Shown here piece after piece: positions 21,883-33,515 of a DNA stretch of 64,000 nucleotides (the stretch's first letter is position 1; each line of letters opens with the position of its first letter). The stretch is from Thalassia testudinum (taxonomy: Eukaryota > Streptophyta > Magnoliopsida > Alismatales > Hydrocharitaceae): the NCBI GenBank assembly GCA_037157565.1, contig JAZHRO010000063.1, positions 93,434,001-93,498,000 of the forward strand, given 5' to 3'. The notes beneath the pieces were generated by a model. That model worked only from the letters and a program-made list of their open reading frames with translations. It made no database searches and was not told the origin of the DNA. A program made the translations under genes and the position numbers.

Positions 21883-23579
21883 TGTTGATGCTAGACCACC
21901 GCGATCATTTATTTTGATGATAACAAAACACGTGTCATTTAACATTTGCACTTGAAGTCTTAGATTTCAGGCTAATTGCAAATGGAGACATGGTTAAACG
22001 GAGTTCGAGCTCGTATCCATGGTGGATTGGAGGAGTTTGACAGAGAACATAGGAGCTTCGCAAGGAGCAATAGCTTGAAGAAGGAAGGAGATGAAGAATA
22101 TGATAGATTTCCTTTCATTATACTACTATGTATTTTTGTTTCTTTTGTTGCTCTTTGTTTTATCTCTTAGATTCATGTTAAAGAGCCTCAAAGTACCCTA
22201 ACAATAGTCCTAGGAACACTTGCACAATCTTAGGATACTTAGGTTTTCTATAGAGAACTTAGAAAACCAAAATAGGGTTCAGACAGCCTTATCAGACATC
22301 TAATCTGAAAATCAGATGTTCGATAATGACTTTTAAGACATCTAACTGTCGACTCAGATGTCCGATAATGTTTAGGCTGGACTTAGTTAGTTCTGTCTGA
22401 TGAAATCAGACATCTAGACTTTAGTCCAGACGTCTGATGCCTTTGCCAGACATCCAATTAGTGGACTGTTGGCTGCCTTAGTAAACACTAAGAAAATGAC
22501 CGTTAGCCTCGTATCAGACGTCCGTAGAGGACCCCAGACGTTTGATACATGACTATTTTGCCTTGGCTGACCCAAATCTCTTCTCAGAGATTTTCTAGCC
22601 GTTTCACTCCTTTGGGAATCCATTTCTGCAGAAAAGTAGGTTTCCAGATGTCCAGACTTACTGCTAGATGTCCTGTATGTCATCTGATGACAATTCACTA
22701 GAACCCTGTTTCGATCTGATTCAAGTCAGGAAGGAAACCCGCTTAAAATCAAACATCTGACTTTGTTCCTAGACATCGTAGAAAAGTTTTCCAGACGTCT
22801 GATGCCAGGACCAGACGTCTGATAACCTTGTCAAAGTCATGATTGATCCTGATTCCGACTTGATTCTCTTGGAGGTTGCACCCAACGGCTATGGAAGCCT
22901 TCCAAAGCCTTCCTAGAACCTCTATAAATAGAGGACCCCTTGCACACCAACACACACCAAGCAACATACTTTCCACTCTTTTGTGTCAAAAAGAAGAAGA
23001 TCAAATAGAAGAAAGCTCTTGCTCTCCAAGCCTTGTTCTACACCTAGAGAGATTGATTCCTATTGCGCACCCGCTCTCCCACTGTAGTTCACGAGAGCAC
23101 CGTTGTGCCTTTGCATAGTTCACTCATCCGCGTCGTCGACGCACTTCCACCAAAGGGAAGCATCCTAACTCCTATAGAAGCTTAGTTTAAGAATTACTTT
23201 GTTGGCTCTGTAGGACTATTGTTGTATTTTACTTTGCTTGTGTTGGGTATTCACTTTGCAAATTCCCGTCTCCTTCATGAGACAAAATCCTTCTCGTGAA
23301 GAGAAGGGGTTTGAGTTACGCTACCCTCGTATAAAGTAGCATGGTTGTAATTGAGGTTGTACTACCCTCGTTTAAGTAGTACGTTAGTGGATTTGATCAA
23401 CTTGGTTGATCGGAAAATCCTAACTTGAGAGGGTTAGGTGGTGGTTTTCACTCGGGTTGGGTTTCCACCTAAAAATAATTGTTCCATTTGTGTGATTGTC
23501 TATTTTTGTGAGATTGTTATATTTTAATTCCGCATTTTTACATCACGCTGATCTCACCCCCTCCAAGTAGGGAATTACA
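21883..23579 (+). repeat. 3' LTR of the gag-only Sirevirus
   Basis: It runs from TGTTGATGCTAG to GGAATTACA, partner of 18057-19765. Only four GACGTC remain (22429, 22517, 22794, 22814). Several sites intact in one LTR are GACATC, GATGTC or GACGTT in the other. The TATA palindrome is at 22919-22934. Differences are spread along the LTR, so the insertion is not recent. Confidence 0.9.
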
Positions 23580-23584
23580 CCTCC

Positions 23585-24700
23585 TGCTCAAGTAAATTTT
23601 CTCACTCGAGATGCATCTTCTCTCTCTTCGTGGGATCCTACATATCAAGAAATTGTGAATAATCTTGATCTGGAATCGCATAATCAGGGTTACGCAAAAC
23701 ATGATGATTTTAATGTGTATTCCCTTGACAAATATACGTTTCAGATGTCTTCAGCCTACAAAGATGTCAACGCTATCCACGAATACAGACGTAATAGCCT
23801 GTACTTGGAGACGTACAATCCTGGTTGGCATTAGCATTCGAATTTCTCCTAGTTTAGTAACTCACATAGACCACATTAAGATCCACACTACCAGACCAGA
23901 CAATACCGGAATGCACAAAACATGTACCCAAGGCCACAACCATTCCCGTCATAGTAGTAATCCCGTTCTATATATCAGCCACTGCATCAAGCTACCAGTC
24001 ACCCTCCAAAACGAGCCAACCCTTTAGAGGCGTTAAAAGAGGAAATCTACTCAGGACAGCTTGCAGATCATGAAGATGATGGCTGACCAAATACTGAGCA
24101 TCCAAAACACGTAGAATCAGGTGTTGTAGAAGCATAGATCACAGGGAGCCTTGCACTCCCATCTTATCCCTAACCCGCCATATATGCAAAACCGGGGTGC
24201 CTCGCCTAGGTTTTAGGCATTGTAGGGACAAACACATGGTATATTATAGGCGCCACTTGCCCCACCTAGTTATGCTCAAGGTCAGCCTCCTCTACTGCAA
24301 ACCCCACCTATTCTGTCCCTTCCACTGCTCTGCCACCTCATGGACAGCATGTTGATGTGAAGTTGTTACATTAATCAGTGGGAAGAAGACACACGAGCCA
24401 CCATTTAGGCAAGTGGGTCCTGATTTTTCTCTCCCTTTACCGCAGGATGGTTCATTTCCTTCCTCTTCTCAAAAGCCACCTACGGTGGACAAGGGAAAGA
24501 GACCAATTGACCCTAAGATTCTCGTCCCTTTTCTTGAGGCTTTAACACGATATGTAGCACAAAAAACACGTACGGGAAATTTCAAGGACCTGAAGGCGAT
24601 GTTAAAAGAAGTTCATATTCATGTCCCTCTCCTCAAGTCTATAGGTCACACCCCTCCTATTGCTAGGTTCTTTAAAGGATTTTGTACCCCAAACTGACAG
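23585..24700 (+). pseudogene. E0 gag, C-terminal segment and gag-protease linker
   Basis: It resumes directly after the CCTCC duplication: AQVNFLTRDASSLSSWDPTYQE, then LYLETYNPGWH, the NPGW motif of Athila gag C-termini. After stops and frameshifts, 24413-24697 encodes VDKGKRPIDPKILVPF and then LKEVHIHVPLLKSIGHTPPIARFFKGFC, equivalent to the VEINISLLDAMKHIPAYAKFLKGLC linker of element I. The coding continues into protease. Overall the frame is broken many times. Confidence 0.65.
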
Positions 24701-24745
24701 TAGAAGAACAGACGATAGACGGTATTGTAAAAGGAAGCTAGCACC

Positions 24746-25034
24746 GTGATTCTAGCTGACCTACCACCTAAGAAGAAAGAGCCTAATACCCCACTCATTT
24801 CCTATTTTTTGTTGGATTCTCCATTTGATCGAGCCCTTCTTGACTTGGGTTCATCCATCAACCTAACTCCCACTGCTGTATATGATCATTTTCGATTCGA
24901 GGAGTTGAAACCCACCTCAATTACCATTCAGCTGGCTGATTGATCAGTAACAACATCGAGGGGGGGTTGAGAACGTGATCATTAAGGTCCGTGGATTCTA
25001 CTTTCCCACGGACTTTTTCATTCTCGATATGGAG
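24746..25034 (+). pseudogene. E0 protease, N-terminal part
   Basis: Retropepsin-like protease of Athila type. LISYFLLDSPFDRALLDLGSSINLTP holds the active-site triplet DLG with SS in place of AS. FEELKPTSITIQLAD follows, then after a stop GFYFPTDFFILDME. It would cut the polyprotein. The sequence stops at LDME because the 37-kb composite is inserted after GAG (25034). The next codons, VPPNLCDAPIILGH, are at 62284. Confidence 0.8.
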
Positions 25035-26888
25035 TGATGTTTATACATCTAAGTAGCCTAAAATGTCTATTTATGCATGTTCTTAGTATCATAGAAGCAT
25101 CATGCATTATAAAATTGAATAACATCCATCATCATGCATTTAGGTTAATTTGTATAAATTATATAGTAATTCACCTCTTTTTGTGGTCACGGATAGGGAA
25201 ATATTTAATGGGGCCTCGGATTGACAATTCAACCTTACGGATTTAATCAGGACGATGATCGAAGTCTAATGCCTCCGAAATCATCTCGATCGAACCTCCA
25301 TAGCATCAGATACAGTCTGAGAAAGATCAAAGGTCAAGGGCCAAGGTGGTGTAAAATCCATACCTCAGACGACAAATCCAACTGCACAGATGAGTTCAGA
25401 TTGATGATTGCAGCCCAACAGTGCAAAAATCGATCCAATCCGACAATTGTGGCACCTTCTACAAGTCAAAGAAGATGGACGGCCCAAATGGTGCCACGGG
25501 GTGCCATCCAAGCCGCCTGAAGGCAACAACGCTCTTCCTCTTCATCAAAGATTGCTGATCTTGGCCGTTGGATCGACATCCAATGGTCGTGAGTGCACGA
25601 CCCTTAAATCAGAAACACAACCAAAGAGTGCGTGTAGCACAGCAGTTAAAGCACTGCGCCACAGCAAGTCGCTCGTTCGAGCTGCCTCTCCACTCTTCCT
25701 CCTCGCATGCGAGAGCAAAATCCGACCCTCCAATCAATAACGTGTGGCTCAGATCAGCAAATTAGATGGACGAGCGATAAGACACCCAATCTTACGTGAG
25801 ATCACACGCATGAGAGGCACAATTGGTGAAGGTCAGTAGGCGCGTGCTCTGAGCCATTGATCGCTCAACCAATGGCGATGAAGCAGTCGTGTTACCTCTT
25901 AACATGCGAAGAGGAAGCATCGTGCATGGATCTCAGCTGTTGGATGTGCAATCGGATGGTTGAGATTGTGTGTACGTGATCAAAGGTGCGAACGGCTGAA
26001 GGCGAGGTGACGTTGACATGGCAGCTATGGAGTGTTGAATGCACTATGGACGACCCCCATTGAGGTACAACTACAGTGACGTGCATCTACAATGATGCAC
26101 GTATCTGTCACTAAAGGCAGCAAATTTAATTTTTGAAAGATTAAATGCCCTTTTTGCCCTTGTACCTCAACTATATAAAGGCACCTTCACCCCCCTTCGT
26201 CCATCATCCCTTCCATCATCTCTCCTCCTCTCTAAGAGCTAAGAACTCAAGTTCTAAAGCTCACTCTAATGCTCTCAAGCTACGGGAAGCTCCGCTAGAG
26301 TAAAAACACAAATTTTTCCACCTCTTATCCCCTTCACTGAGCTCTCGCCAGCCGTCTTCTCACCCTTGTTCTAGAAGTGGATCCTATAACACCGATGCCC
26401 TGCCTAACCCCCGATTCTTCTTGATTCGTCCTCTGTCCTCCATCTTCGCTCTCCTTCTTCCAGGCGACTTCTGTCTAGCTCGTCCTCTAAGTAGCCGTCG
26501 AGGAGTATAACTTCTCACCGCCTTCTCTTTATCGCTTTCTAGATTAGATTTCCTGCTTTCTAGTTGTAGTTGTAATGACATTATTCTTAGTATAAAATTT
26601 GTTTGTCTCTCTCTCTCTCTATCTCTCTTTCTCACTCTCTCTTTCTAGTTTTAGTGTTTATATTGCAAGTAGAATAGCGATCATTGTTAATGTCTCGTTT
26701 ATAAACAAAAATTACAAAAAAAATATAACTGTGGATTTTGAATCGACGTAGCCTCCCCGTGTTCGACCCGAGACTCATTTTGAGTTTTGGTAAAAAATTA
26801 TCTGATTGACGGATTTTCTCATGAATTGCACTATGACGACGGGGTTTTCAAAACTCAAATCTTTTCACAATGAATTTCCACTACATCA
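25035..26888 (+). repeat. 5' LTR of element I
   Basis: It begins TGATGTTTATACATC and ends CTACATCA. U3 holds a decayed G-box palindrome (25481-25512), an inverted repeat CCGTTGGATC/CATCCAATGG (25565-25586), and a tRNA-like A-box (25635-25645) and B-box (25675-25683). A TATA box lies at 26172-26180. A CT microsatellite precedes the CCTCCCCGTGTTCGACCCGAGACTC block in U5. It clearly differs from the 3' LTR at many positions, so the insertion is old. Confidence 0.85.
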
Positions 26889-26891
26889 TTT

Positions 26892-26909
26892 TGGTGCCAT
26901 TGCCAAGGA
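26892..26909 (+). promoter_or_regulatory. Primer-binding site of element I, tRNA-Asp type
   Basis: TGGTGCCATTGCCAAGGA matches 14 of 18 bases of the tRNA-Asp complement. All four differences are transitions. It follows the LTR end after three bases. Confidence 0.8.
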
Positions 26910-28087
26910 GGCAATGGATCTCGATTTCCTTTCCACATTCCTCACACTTATTTGCTTTCGAACTCTCTTGTATTCCTTTTCTATTGTCTTGCAGGTACTT
27001 CAACCAGGAATCTTCAAGTGGTAGAAAGGAGTAAAGTGCAGCTGAAGACAACTATAAGTGCTTCCCCATTCTTTCCCCCTCCATAAATTTCATTCCATTA
27101 CCCTAATTCAAACCCTAATTAACCTAGGTGCTCTCATAAACCCTAGGATTAGTTTGGTTTCTTTGATTTCCACCTCCACCCACCTCACCCTCCATACATA
27201 TAAAAAATTTTCTAAAAAAAAAAAACCACAGAGGTACACAACCTCTTCTAATTTTTCATACTCAATCGATTTCCTGATCTTTGAAACCAGTACACACAAC
27301 CAAACACATAATTGAGTAGAAATCAAATTAGGTAACCACTTGTGTGCTTAACTCAGTGGTGCATTAAGACCAATTGTTTGAGTTGTTTGGGCTGCACCAC
27401 TTCATATAAAAATAACTCATCAAGTAGCTTGCTCATTATGGTTAACAATTAAGGTCAATACCAGGCACTCTACTTTATCTTGATTTCAAAGGAAAACATC
27501 TTCACTCGTGTTTGCAAATCTTGGTGTGCCTCCTAAATTTGATTGAAATCACCCTAATTCAAACCCTAAAAGCTACTTAAGCAAGATTTGAACTCTAAAA
27601 GCCACTCATCCAAATAATCTTGCTTGAAAACCCTGGTTGTGTAGTCACTCACACTTATTCAATTAATCATTAAGAGCACAACCCATTTTAAGAGCCCATC
27701 ACATTTTAAAAGCACTACTATCCTAAGCCTAATCTGAAATCAAGTAGACGTTGGCCCTAGGACTCATCAGTTCATTTTAGGATATTTCTCATACTGTGGT
27801 GCAAATTTATGACATCTGCTTTCTCCAGAAGGTGCTAAGTTGGTGGTCTGATTGGCAAACAACTTAAGCAGGCAAGGGTTTACCATAATTAGTGGCCTTC
27901 GGGACACACTCCCCCTATCTCGCCATCCCAACTTAACCAGCTTCTGAATTAAGGACAACACAAATTTTGTGTTGTGGTTTGAGTCTATTTTGGAGCATAG
28001 GTCCTTAGGCTACGCAACTTAAGGACAGGCTTGTATTATTGTGTTGTAGGGTTCTTATCTCCAGTCCTTCGGAACCCTTTCTAGTTT
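26910..28087 (+). mobile_element. Leader of element I, noncoding
   Basis: No gene supported. Near its start is a long pyrimidine run and TTGCAGGTACTT (26989-27000), a splice-site-like CAG/GTAC motif also found after the primer sites of P1 and P2. Further along, the block around 27330-27420 (GCATTAAGACCAATTG, GGGCTGCACCACTTC) is shared with the leaders of P1 (about 40150-40250) and P2 (about 59860-59935). The leader ends with TTTCTAGTTT before the gag ATG. Confidence 0.65.
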
Positions 28088-28927
28088 ATGCTTGGAAGGA
28101 GGTCATTGAATGCCCGCTTGGAAGGACCATTAGACCATTCAAGGAGGCGTAGGTTGAATTTTAATCCAATTGATCCCATGACTAATCAACCACCTCCTTT
28201 GCCTCAGAATCAGCAAGAGATGCTGCAAATGCAGCTAAAACAAATGCAGCAAATGCAAGAATGGTTCCAACGAATGCTTAGTCAGGGTGCTCAACCCTTA
28301 AAGGATTTTTATGATCCTTCAAATTATAGGGAACGTCCCAGTGTCGAGATTCCAGTCGGTGACATAGAAATCAAGCCCCAGGTGTTAAGCCTAATCAAAC
28401 ATTTCCATGGGCTTAGCTCTGAAGACCCATTTCAGCATTTGGAGGACTTGACCACTTTGGTTCAAACCACCAAAGCTCGAAATGTGGATGAGGAGCAGAT
28501 GATCATGAGGCTCTTACCCCACTCTCTTAGGGATAAGGCCGCACATTGGTACCGAACTATTGGAAGGCCGATAGCAACTTAGAATGATCTTAAATCAGCC
28601 TTCCTAAAGAAAATCTTCCCAGTCGGGAATACCAATGCTTTGAGATGGGTGATTACTACTTTGGTCCAACAGTCGAGGGAACCGCTTCATGGTTCCTAGG
28701 AGCGATTCCAGGATTTGTTGCAGAAGTGTTCACACCACGAGGTGCCAAAATGGCAACTCATGTAGATCTTTTATCACAAGTTGACTGAGCAACTCCGTAA
28801 TCATGTGGATGCTTCTTGCGGAGGCAATTTCCTCAACAAGGATGCAAATAGTGCGCATGAATTATTTGAGGAAATGAGTGAAAATTCCATCAAGCATGCC
28901 TCCATGGATACTTTCAACCAACCCCAA
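28088..28927 (+). pseudogene. Element I gag, N-terminal and capsid part
   Basis: The first 164 codons are open: MLGRRSLNARLEGPLDH, a Gln/Met-rich segment (QQEMLQMQLKQMQQMQEWF), then DFYDPSNYRE and IKPQVLSLIKHFHGLSSEDPF. The capsid core MRLLPHSLRDKAAHWYRTIGR follows. A stop at 28580-28582 sits in IAT*ND, and others occur near 28699 and 28763. The continuation KSAFLKKIFPVGNTNALRWVITTL ... FEEMSENSIKHASMDTFNQP runs to the solo LTR. This is the best-preserved gag in the window. ATG choice follows the conserved MLGRRSL start. Confidence 0.85.
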
Positions 28928-30587
28928 TGATTAACCCATATTTGTGGGCTATTTAAATATGTTAATGCCTAGACTTTAAGATAATTGTAACATTTATTTA
29001 GTTTGCATTAGGACGTAAATACATTATTTATAGATTTTCTTCATGCATCTTATTCATATGTAAATTAGATTTTTAATTAGGATAGCATGCATTAGCTTAG
29101 TCTTTAAGTTTGCATTTTAATTTAGTGTGCATTCTACACATTACATGCATTTTAGGTATTCTATGAGGTTTTGTACATAAATAACCAATCATTTAATTAT
29201 TTATTTTTCTTCTTTCCTTTTTTTTGTAGAGAATCCATGGTCCTCTTCACAATAGCTACATGGCCATTAAAGATCGACATTCAAGGAGCAATCTTCTCAT
29301 TCCAGCAAGGAAGAAGCAGGCGAAGTGGATCTGGTCGTTGCTTCCTCTGATGTGCCTTCCCTTCTACCTTCATTTCAAAAACTCCTCGATTGCTATAAGA
29401 GGAAGCCGGAGGCAACCATGCTCTGCAGGCCACCATCCCACCCCTTTAACTACCGTGTAGAGAATTCAAACTCTCATCCTTTCATCACCACCAGCCTCAA
29501 CCATGGCGAAGCTTCACCACCATGAGCATGCAAGGTGACAGCCTGCACCACTATCGCAGAGCTTCGCACTACAACCTCACCGTGCCCCCAATTCATCGTA
29601 GGAGACCACCTTCTCCACCACCTCCACGCTCACTATTCCCCAACAACCCAACAACACTACTGTGACCACCACAACCACCTCCGCCATCCACACGACCCGA
29701 CCTCATCCTGTTCTTCATCTTCTTCATCTTTCATGTGAAGAACAAAACCCACCACCACCTTCTTTTTATGTTACCACTATTCATCTTCTTCCTCGTGCTT
29801 CACCTGCAACATGAAAAACAAACCCAACATCCACAAACCAACAACCACATAGCCTCTTTCCTCCTTGCACCAACTCTCCTCGCCGCACGCATGACACCTC
29901 AGCGCACCACTCTGCCCGCAGCTAGTAGGCCATCTCCTCTGCACTTTCCCTCCCACGTGTGTCCAACAGCACACCTTCACCTACATGCGTGTGCCTCTTC
30001 GTGTGCGCACAATAGCAGTAGCCACCATGTGCACCCCTCTTCAGCATCCTCGCATTGAGCAGCTCCAATAGCAATAGCAGCCACCGCCGGAATCCACAAC
30101 CTCCATTGTTCCATTCGGCCACCTTGTACCTCGCCGCAACCACCATTGCAAAGCTTTCAGTCCATACATCCTTCTCCGAGAATCTCACCACTGGCCATCA
30201 TCTCTTCTGCATGCGCAACCCATTCCAAGAGAATCCTTTGTTTTATGTTTCATTTCTTATTACATTCAATGCCATTGCCACATTTTGATTTTTTATTTAT
30301 TAATTAAATATTTTGGTTAGATTATGCAAAGAACCTTCCTCTTTCTCATAAATGCAATTTCAATATTAGCTCTTGTTGTTTACTTAATCTGGAAGCATTT
30401 TTGGCTCGATTTCTTGGCAAAATTAATCATGAACATCTATTTTTGACATGTGCAAGTTTTAACAGGAGAGTGGTTATTTATTTATTTATTTTTATCTATT
30501 TTGATCGTGTGTTTTACCGCTCGATTTCTATACTACAATGCAATTTTAGATCATATTTTTTTCGAACACTATTTTAGTGCTCGATCA
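28928..30587 (+). mobile_element. Solo LTR of a third gypsy family (family C)
   Basis: It begins TGATTAACCC and ends GCTCGATCA. Flanks are CCCAA (28923-28927) and TCCAA (30588-30592), a duplication with one mismatch. Gag reads across it (FNQPQ then QPKSN, matching SQQPRSN in element D). A hairpin CCCATATTTGTGGG lies just inside the start. The central part is rich in CCACC and CACCA. A second copy in opposite orientation is at 57498-59217. Several open frames inside are low-complexity translations of these repeats. Confidence 0.75.
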
Positions 30588-30592
30588 TCCAA

Positions 30593-31372
30593 CAACCCAA
30601 ATCAAATGTTACTGAGATCCATGACTCTCATTCTTCGATATGGAACTGATTTGCAATAAACTTGATAAAGTAAACCTGGTTACAAAAAGAATGGAAGAGT
30701 GGATGACTGGAAATTCTTCAAACACTTCTCGATCCACTCAATCCTAGAATTCGAGATTCCATTCTTCATGAGCTCCTACTAGATGGGAGTTCGTAAATCA
30801 ACTAGAAGTAGCTCAACTTGTGAACCAGCATTACTCGGAAGCCCATGAGTTCCAAACTGGGGCCTTTGATCCCAGTTTCTCTAATCCTTCTCCTTCTTTC
30901 CCACCATCCTTGCCCTATAAGGATGTGTATGCCGTACAGGAGAATGTTAGGTCCAACCCATATTCTAACTCTTATAATCTGGGTTGGAGAAACCACCTTA
31001 ACTTCTCTTGGAAAAATCTAAGGCAATAGACCCAAATCCGATCAAGCAACTATGCACCGCAAAGACCAATGGGTCAGGGTCATGTATACACTCAGCTGCC
31101 CCCTAATTAGGTCAATCAGCCAACTTGGAATGCCCATCAACCCGTAGTGCAGGTTGATTTGAACCGCCAGATGGTAGAAATGCAAGGATCCATGCTCCAG
31201 CTCATGCAACAAATGAAAACCTCGCTGGATAACTTACAATTTGGGCTCATTGCTGATACCCGTCAACCTGGATCTCTGCCATCTCAACCCATACCCAACC
31301 CTTGCAACATACAGAATCAGGACAATTGAGCCCAGGGGTACGAGAATCAGAGGGACACACACACATGCTTAG
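30593..31372 (+). pseudogene. Element I gag, C-terminal part
   Basis: This resumes after the solo LTR with a helical segment (NKLDKVNLVTKRMEEWM in broken frame), then AQLVNQHYSEAHEFQTGAFD and the NLGWRNHLNFSW motif found in Athila gag C-termini. The stretch VDLNRQMVEMQGSMLQLMQQM near 31147 is amphipathic and likely helical. No CCHC knuckle is visible, as is usual for this lineage. Stops occur near 31028 and 31327. Confidence 0.7.
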
Positions 31373-32264
31373 GTGGTTGAGCAGGGTCCTTCTGCTTTCT
31401 CATCCAATATGGGATATCTGGCTAATCAAGCCCCTTTGAGTTTTCCTAACCCTCCCCAAGACCCAAACCCGTATGCTTCTGCAAATTCTATTACTTCGAG
31501 AAGTGGATGGCAAACCCAGGATCCAAAATTACCCTTTTCTAGTCAATCACACCCTGGAGAGCCTGAGGAAGGAAAGGAGAATACTGAAGAAGAAATTAAG
31601 GCTCAGGAACTTGATTCCAAAGATCTGATCATGCTCCAATCCCTGAAGCCTTGCTTAAACCCAGGAAGAAGAAGTCTGTTGATAGTGACGAGGAGCTCTT
31701 GAATATATTCAAGAATGTTGAAATCAATATCTCGCTCCTTGACGCTATGAAGCACATTCCGGCTTATGCTAAATTCTTGAAAGGTTTATGTCCTCAGAAG
31801 TGTAAGCCGAGGGAATCTACCCCGAGGAAGGTGATACTCTTCGAGTAGGCTAGTTCTGTTATCCCGCATCACCTTCCTTAGAAAAAAGGACATCTAGGTG
31901 CCCCTTTGATTTCATGTGTTATCGGGGATTACACTTTTGACGGGACACTTTTGGATCTAGGTGCTTCCATTAACCTAATTCCGACTTCTCTTTATGAAAA
32001 GTTTGGATTAGGTGAACGTAGGCCGACCTCAGTAACGCTGCAGTTAGCGGATTGTTTGATCACAAACCCGAAAGGCGTTATTGAGGATTTTATCATCAAG
32101 GTTAAGGGCTTCTACTTTCTTGTAGATTTCCTTGTCCTTGACATGGATGTACCTGAGGATTTAAGGAACCGTTCATCATTCTGGGGTGTCCGTTCCTGGC
32201 TACCACTAATTCCAATATCAATTGTGAAAGCGGTAGTAGGGAAATCGCCTTTGGGGATAGAACA
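31373..32264 (+). pseudogene. Element I gag-protease linker and protease
   Basis: A Pro/Gln-rich linker (NPYASANSITSRSGWQTQDP) is followed by VEINISLLDAMKHIPAYAKFLKGLC. The aspartic protease is at 31906-32180: ISCVIGDYTFDGTLLDLGASINLIP with active-site DLG, then RRPTSVTLQLAD and KGFYFLVDFLVLDMDVPE. Its job would be to cut Gag and Gag-Pol. A stop lies at 31846, and a shift near 32180 separates protease from RT. The active-site residues are preserved. Confidence 0.8.
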
Positions 32265-33515
32265 ATGAAACTTGATATTTTCAAGGCAATTAACAAATTT
32301 GAGGATTGTGGATATATTGAGGAGCTTGAGCAAGATAATCTGAATGTTGAGACTTGTATGGCTTTTACCATCGTTGAGAATTCCTCCTACCCTGATGAAC
32401 CCAACCCACAACCCTCCATGGCAGACCTACCACACCCTGAAGAGGTTATTGATTTTGTTCACTCTCAACCTCTTCCATTAGATCGTCCTTATGAATCTTC
32501 ATCAACATCCTCCTTACCCTCCATCCTAAACCCACCCCAACTCGAACTGAAACCACTGCCTGAGAGTCTGAAATATGAATTTTTAGGACCTAAGAAAATG
32601 CTCCATGTGATTATAAGTGCAAAACTGACTAAGGAGCAAGAGACGAAACTGATCAAGGTCCTAAAAGCACATAAAGAGGAAATTGGTTGGACCATCCATG
32701 ACCTTAGGGGGATTAAGCCATCTTATTGCAATCATCGAATTTTTATGGAAGATGGATCCTACCCTTCTCGCCAGATGCAAAGGAGAACTAACCCTAATAT
32801 GCGAGAAGTGGTCAAGAAAGAAATTATCAGGTGGCTTGATGCAGGAATCATTTATCCAATCTCGGATAGTCCCTGGGTTAGTCCCATGCAAATCGTTCCC
32901 AAGAAACCCCGGATTACCGTTGTGACTAACGAGAAAGGTGAATTTGTCACAACCCGTTCAGCTTCCTCCTGGAGAGTTTGTATTGATTACAGGAAGCTAA
33001 AGACAACCACAAAAAAGGATCACTTCCATCTACCTATCATCGACCAAATCCTTGAAAGGTCAACCGGGCAAATGTATTTTTGTTTCTTGGATGGTTACTC
33101 GGGATACAACCAAGTTCCTATCCATCCCAAGGATCAGGCAAAGGCGACTTTCACCTATCCCTATGGAACCTTTGCATTCCACAGAATGCCATTTTGGCTT
33201 TGCAATGCACTTACGACTTTTCAAAGGTGTATGCTAGCCATTTTCTCTGACATGGTGGGAGAGTTTATGGAAGTTTTCGTGGATGATTTCTCCATTTTGG
33301 GAGATTCATTTGATTCTTTCCTGGCTAACCTAGAATTGATCCTTAAGAGATGCATCAAAACACGGTTGGTCCTTAGTTGGGAAAAGAGTCACTTCATGAC
33401 ACAAGAAGGCATCATCTTGGGTCATGTAGCCTTTGAGCGAGTAATTGTGGTTGACAAAGCTAAGGTGGATGCTATCTCCAAACTTCCTCCTCCCACATCT
33501 GTTAAACAAATCTAA
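32265..33515 (+). pseudogene. Element I reverse transcriptase
   Basis: A 416-codon open stretch. The protease-RT linker (LDIFKAINKFEDCGYIEEL) comes first, then from about residue 180 the RT domain: DAGIIYPISDSPWVSPMQIVPKK, WRVCIDYRKL near residue 240, FLDGYSGYNQ, GTFAFHRMPFWLCNALTTFQ (usual LCNAP has Leu for Pro), and FVDDFSI with the catalytic Asp pair near 33279-33290. It ends HFMTQEGIILGHV and KLPPPTSVKQI with a stop where relatives continue RSFLGH. RT copies element RNA into DNA. It is the longest intact pol stretch in the window and typical Athila by motif. Confidence 0.9.

Larger units (their letters stand above)
18057..23579 (+). mobile_element. Complete gag-only Sirevirus-like copia element (TR-GAG type)
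   Basis: Two LTRs of about 1.70 kb (18057-19765 and 21883-23579) flank a 2.1-kb interior holding only gag and a tail of polypurine tracts. The target duplication CCTCC is perfect (18052-18056 and 23580-23584). The primer site TGGTATCAGAGC and the final tract AAAAAGGGGGAGAT are intact. No protease, integrase, reverse transcriptase or RNase H is present, and gag ends with the KLTWIPK-type stretch that normally precedes pol. Gag-only terminal-repeat elements are known in plants as TR-GAG. It would need pol from a relative. It lies in E0 gag. Confidence 0.9.

Noticed and set aside
29260..30290. Cluster of Pro/His/Thr-rich open frames on both strands
   Set aside because: Low-complexity CCACC repeats inside a solo LTR; frames overlap on both strands and lack family motifs.
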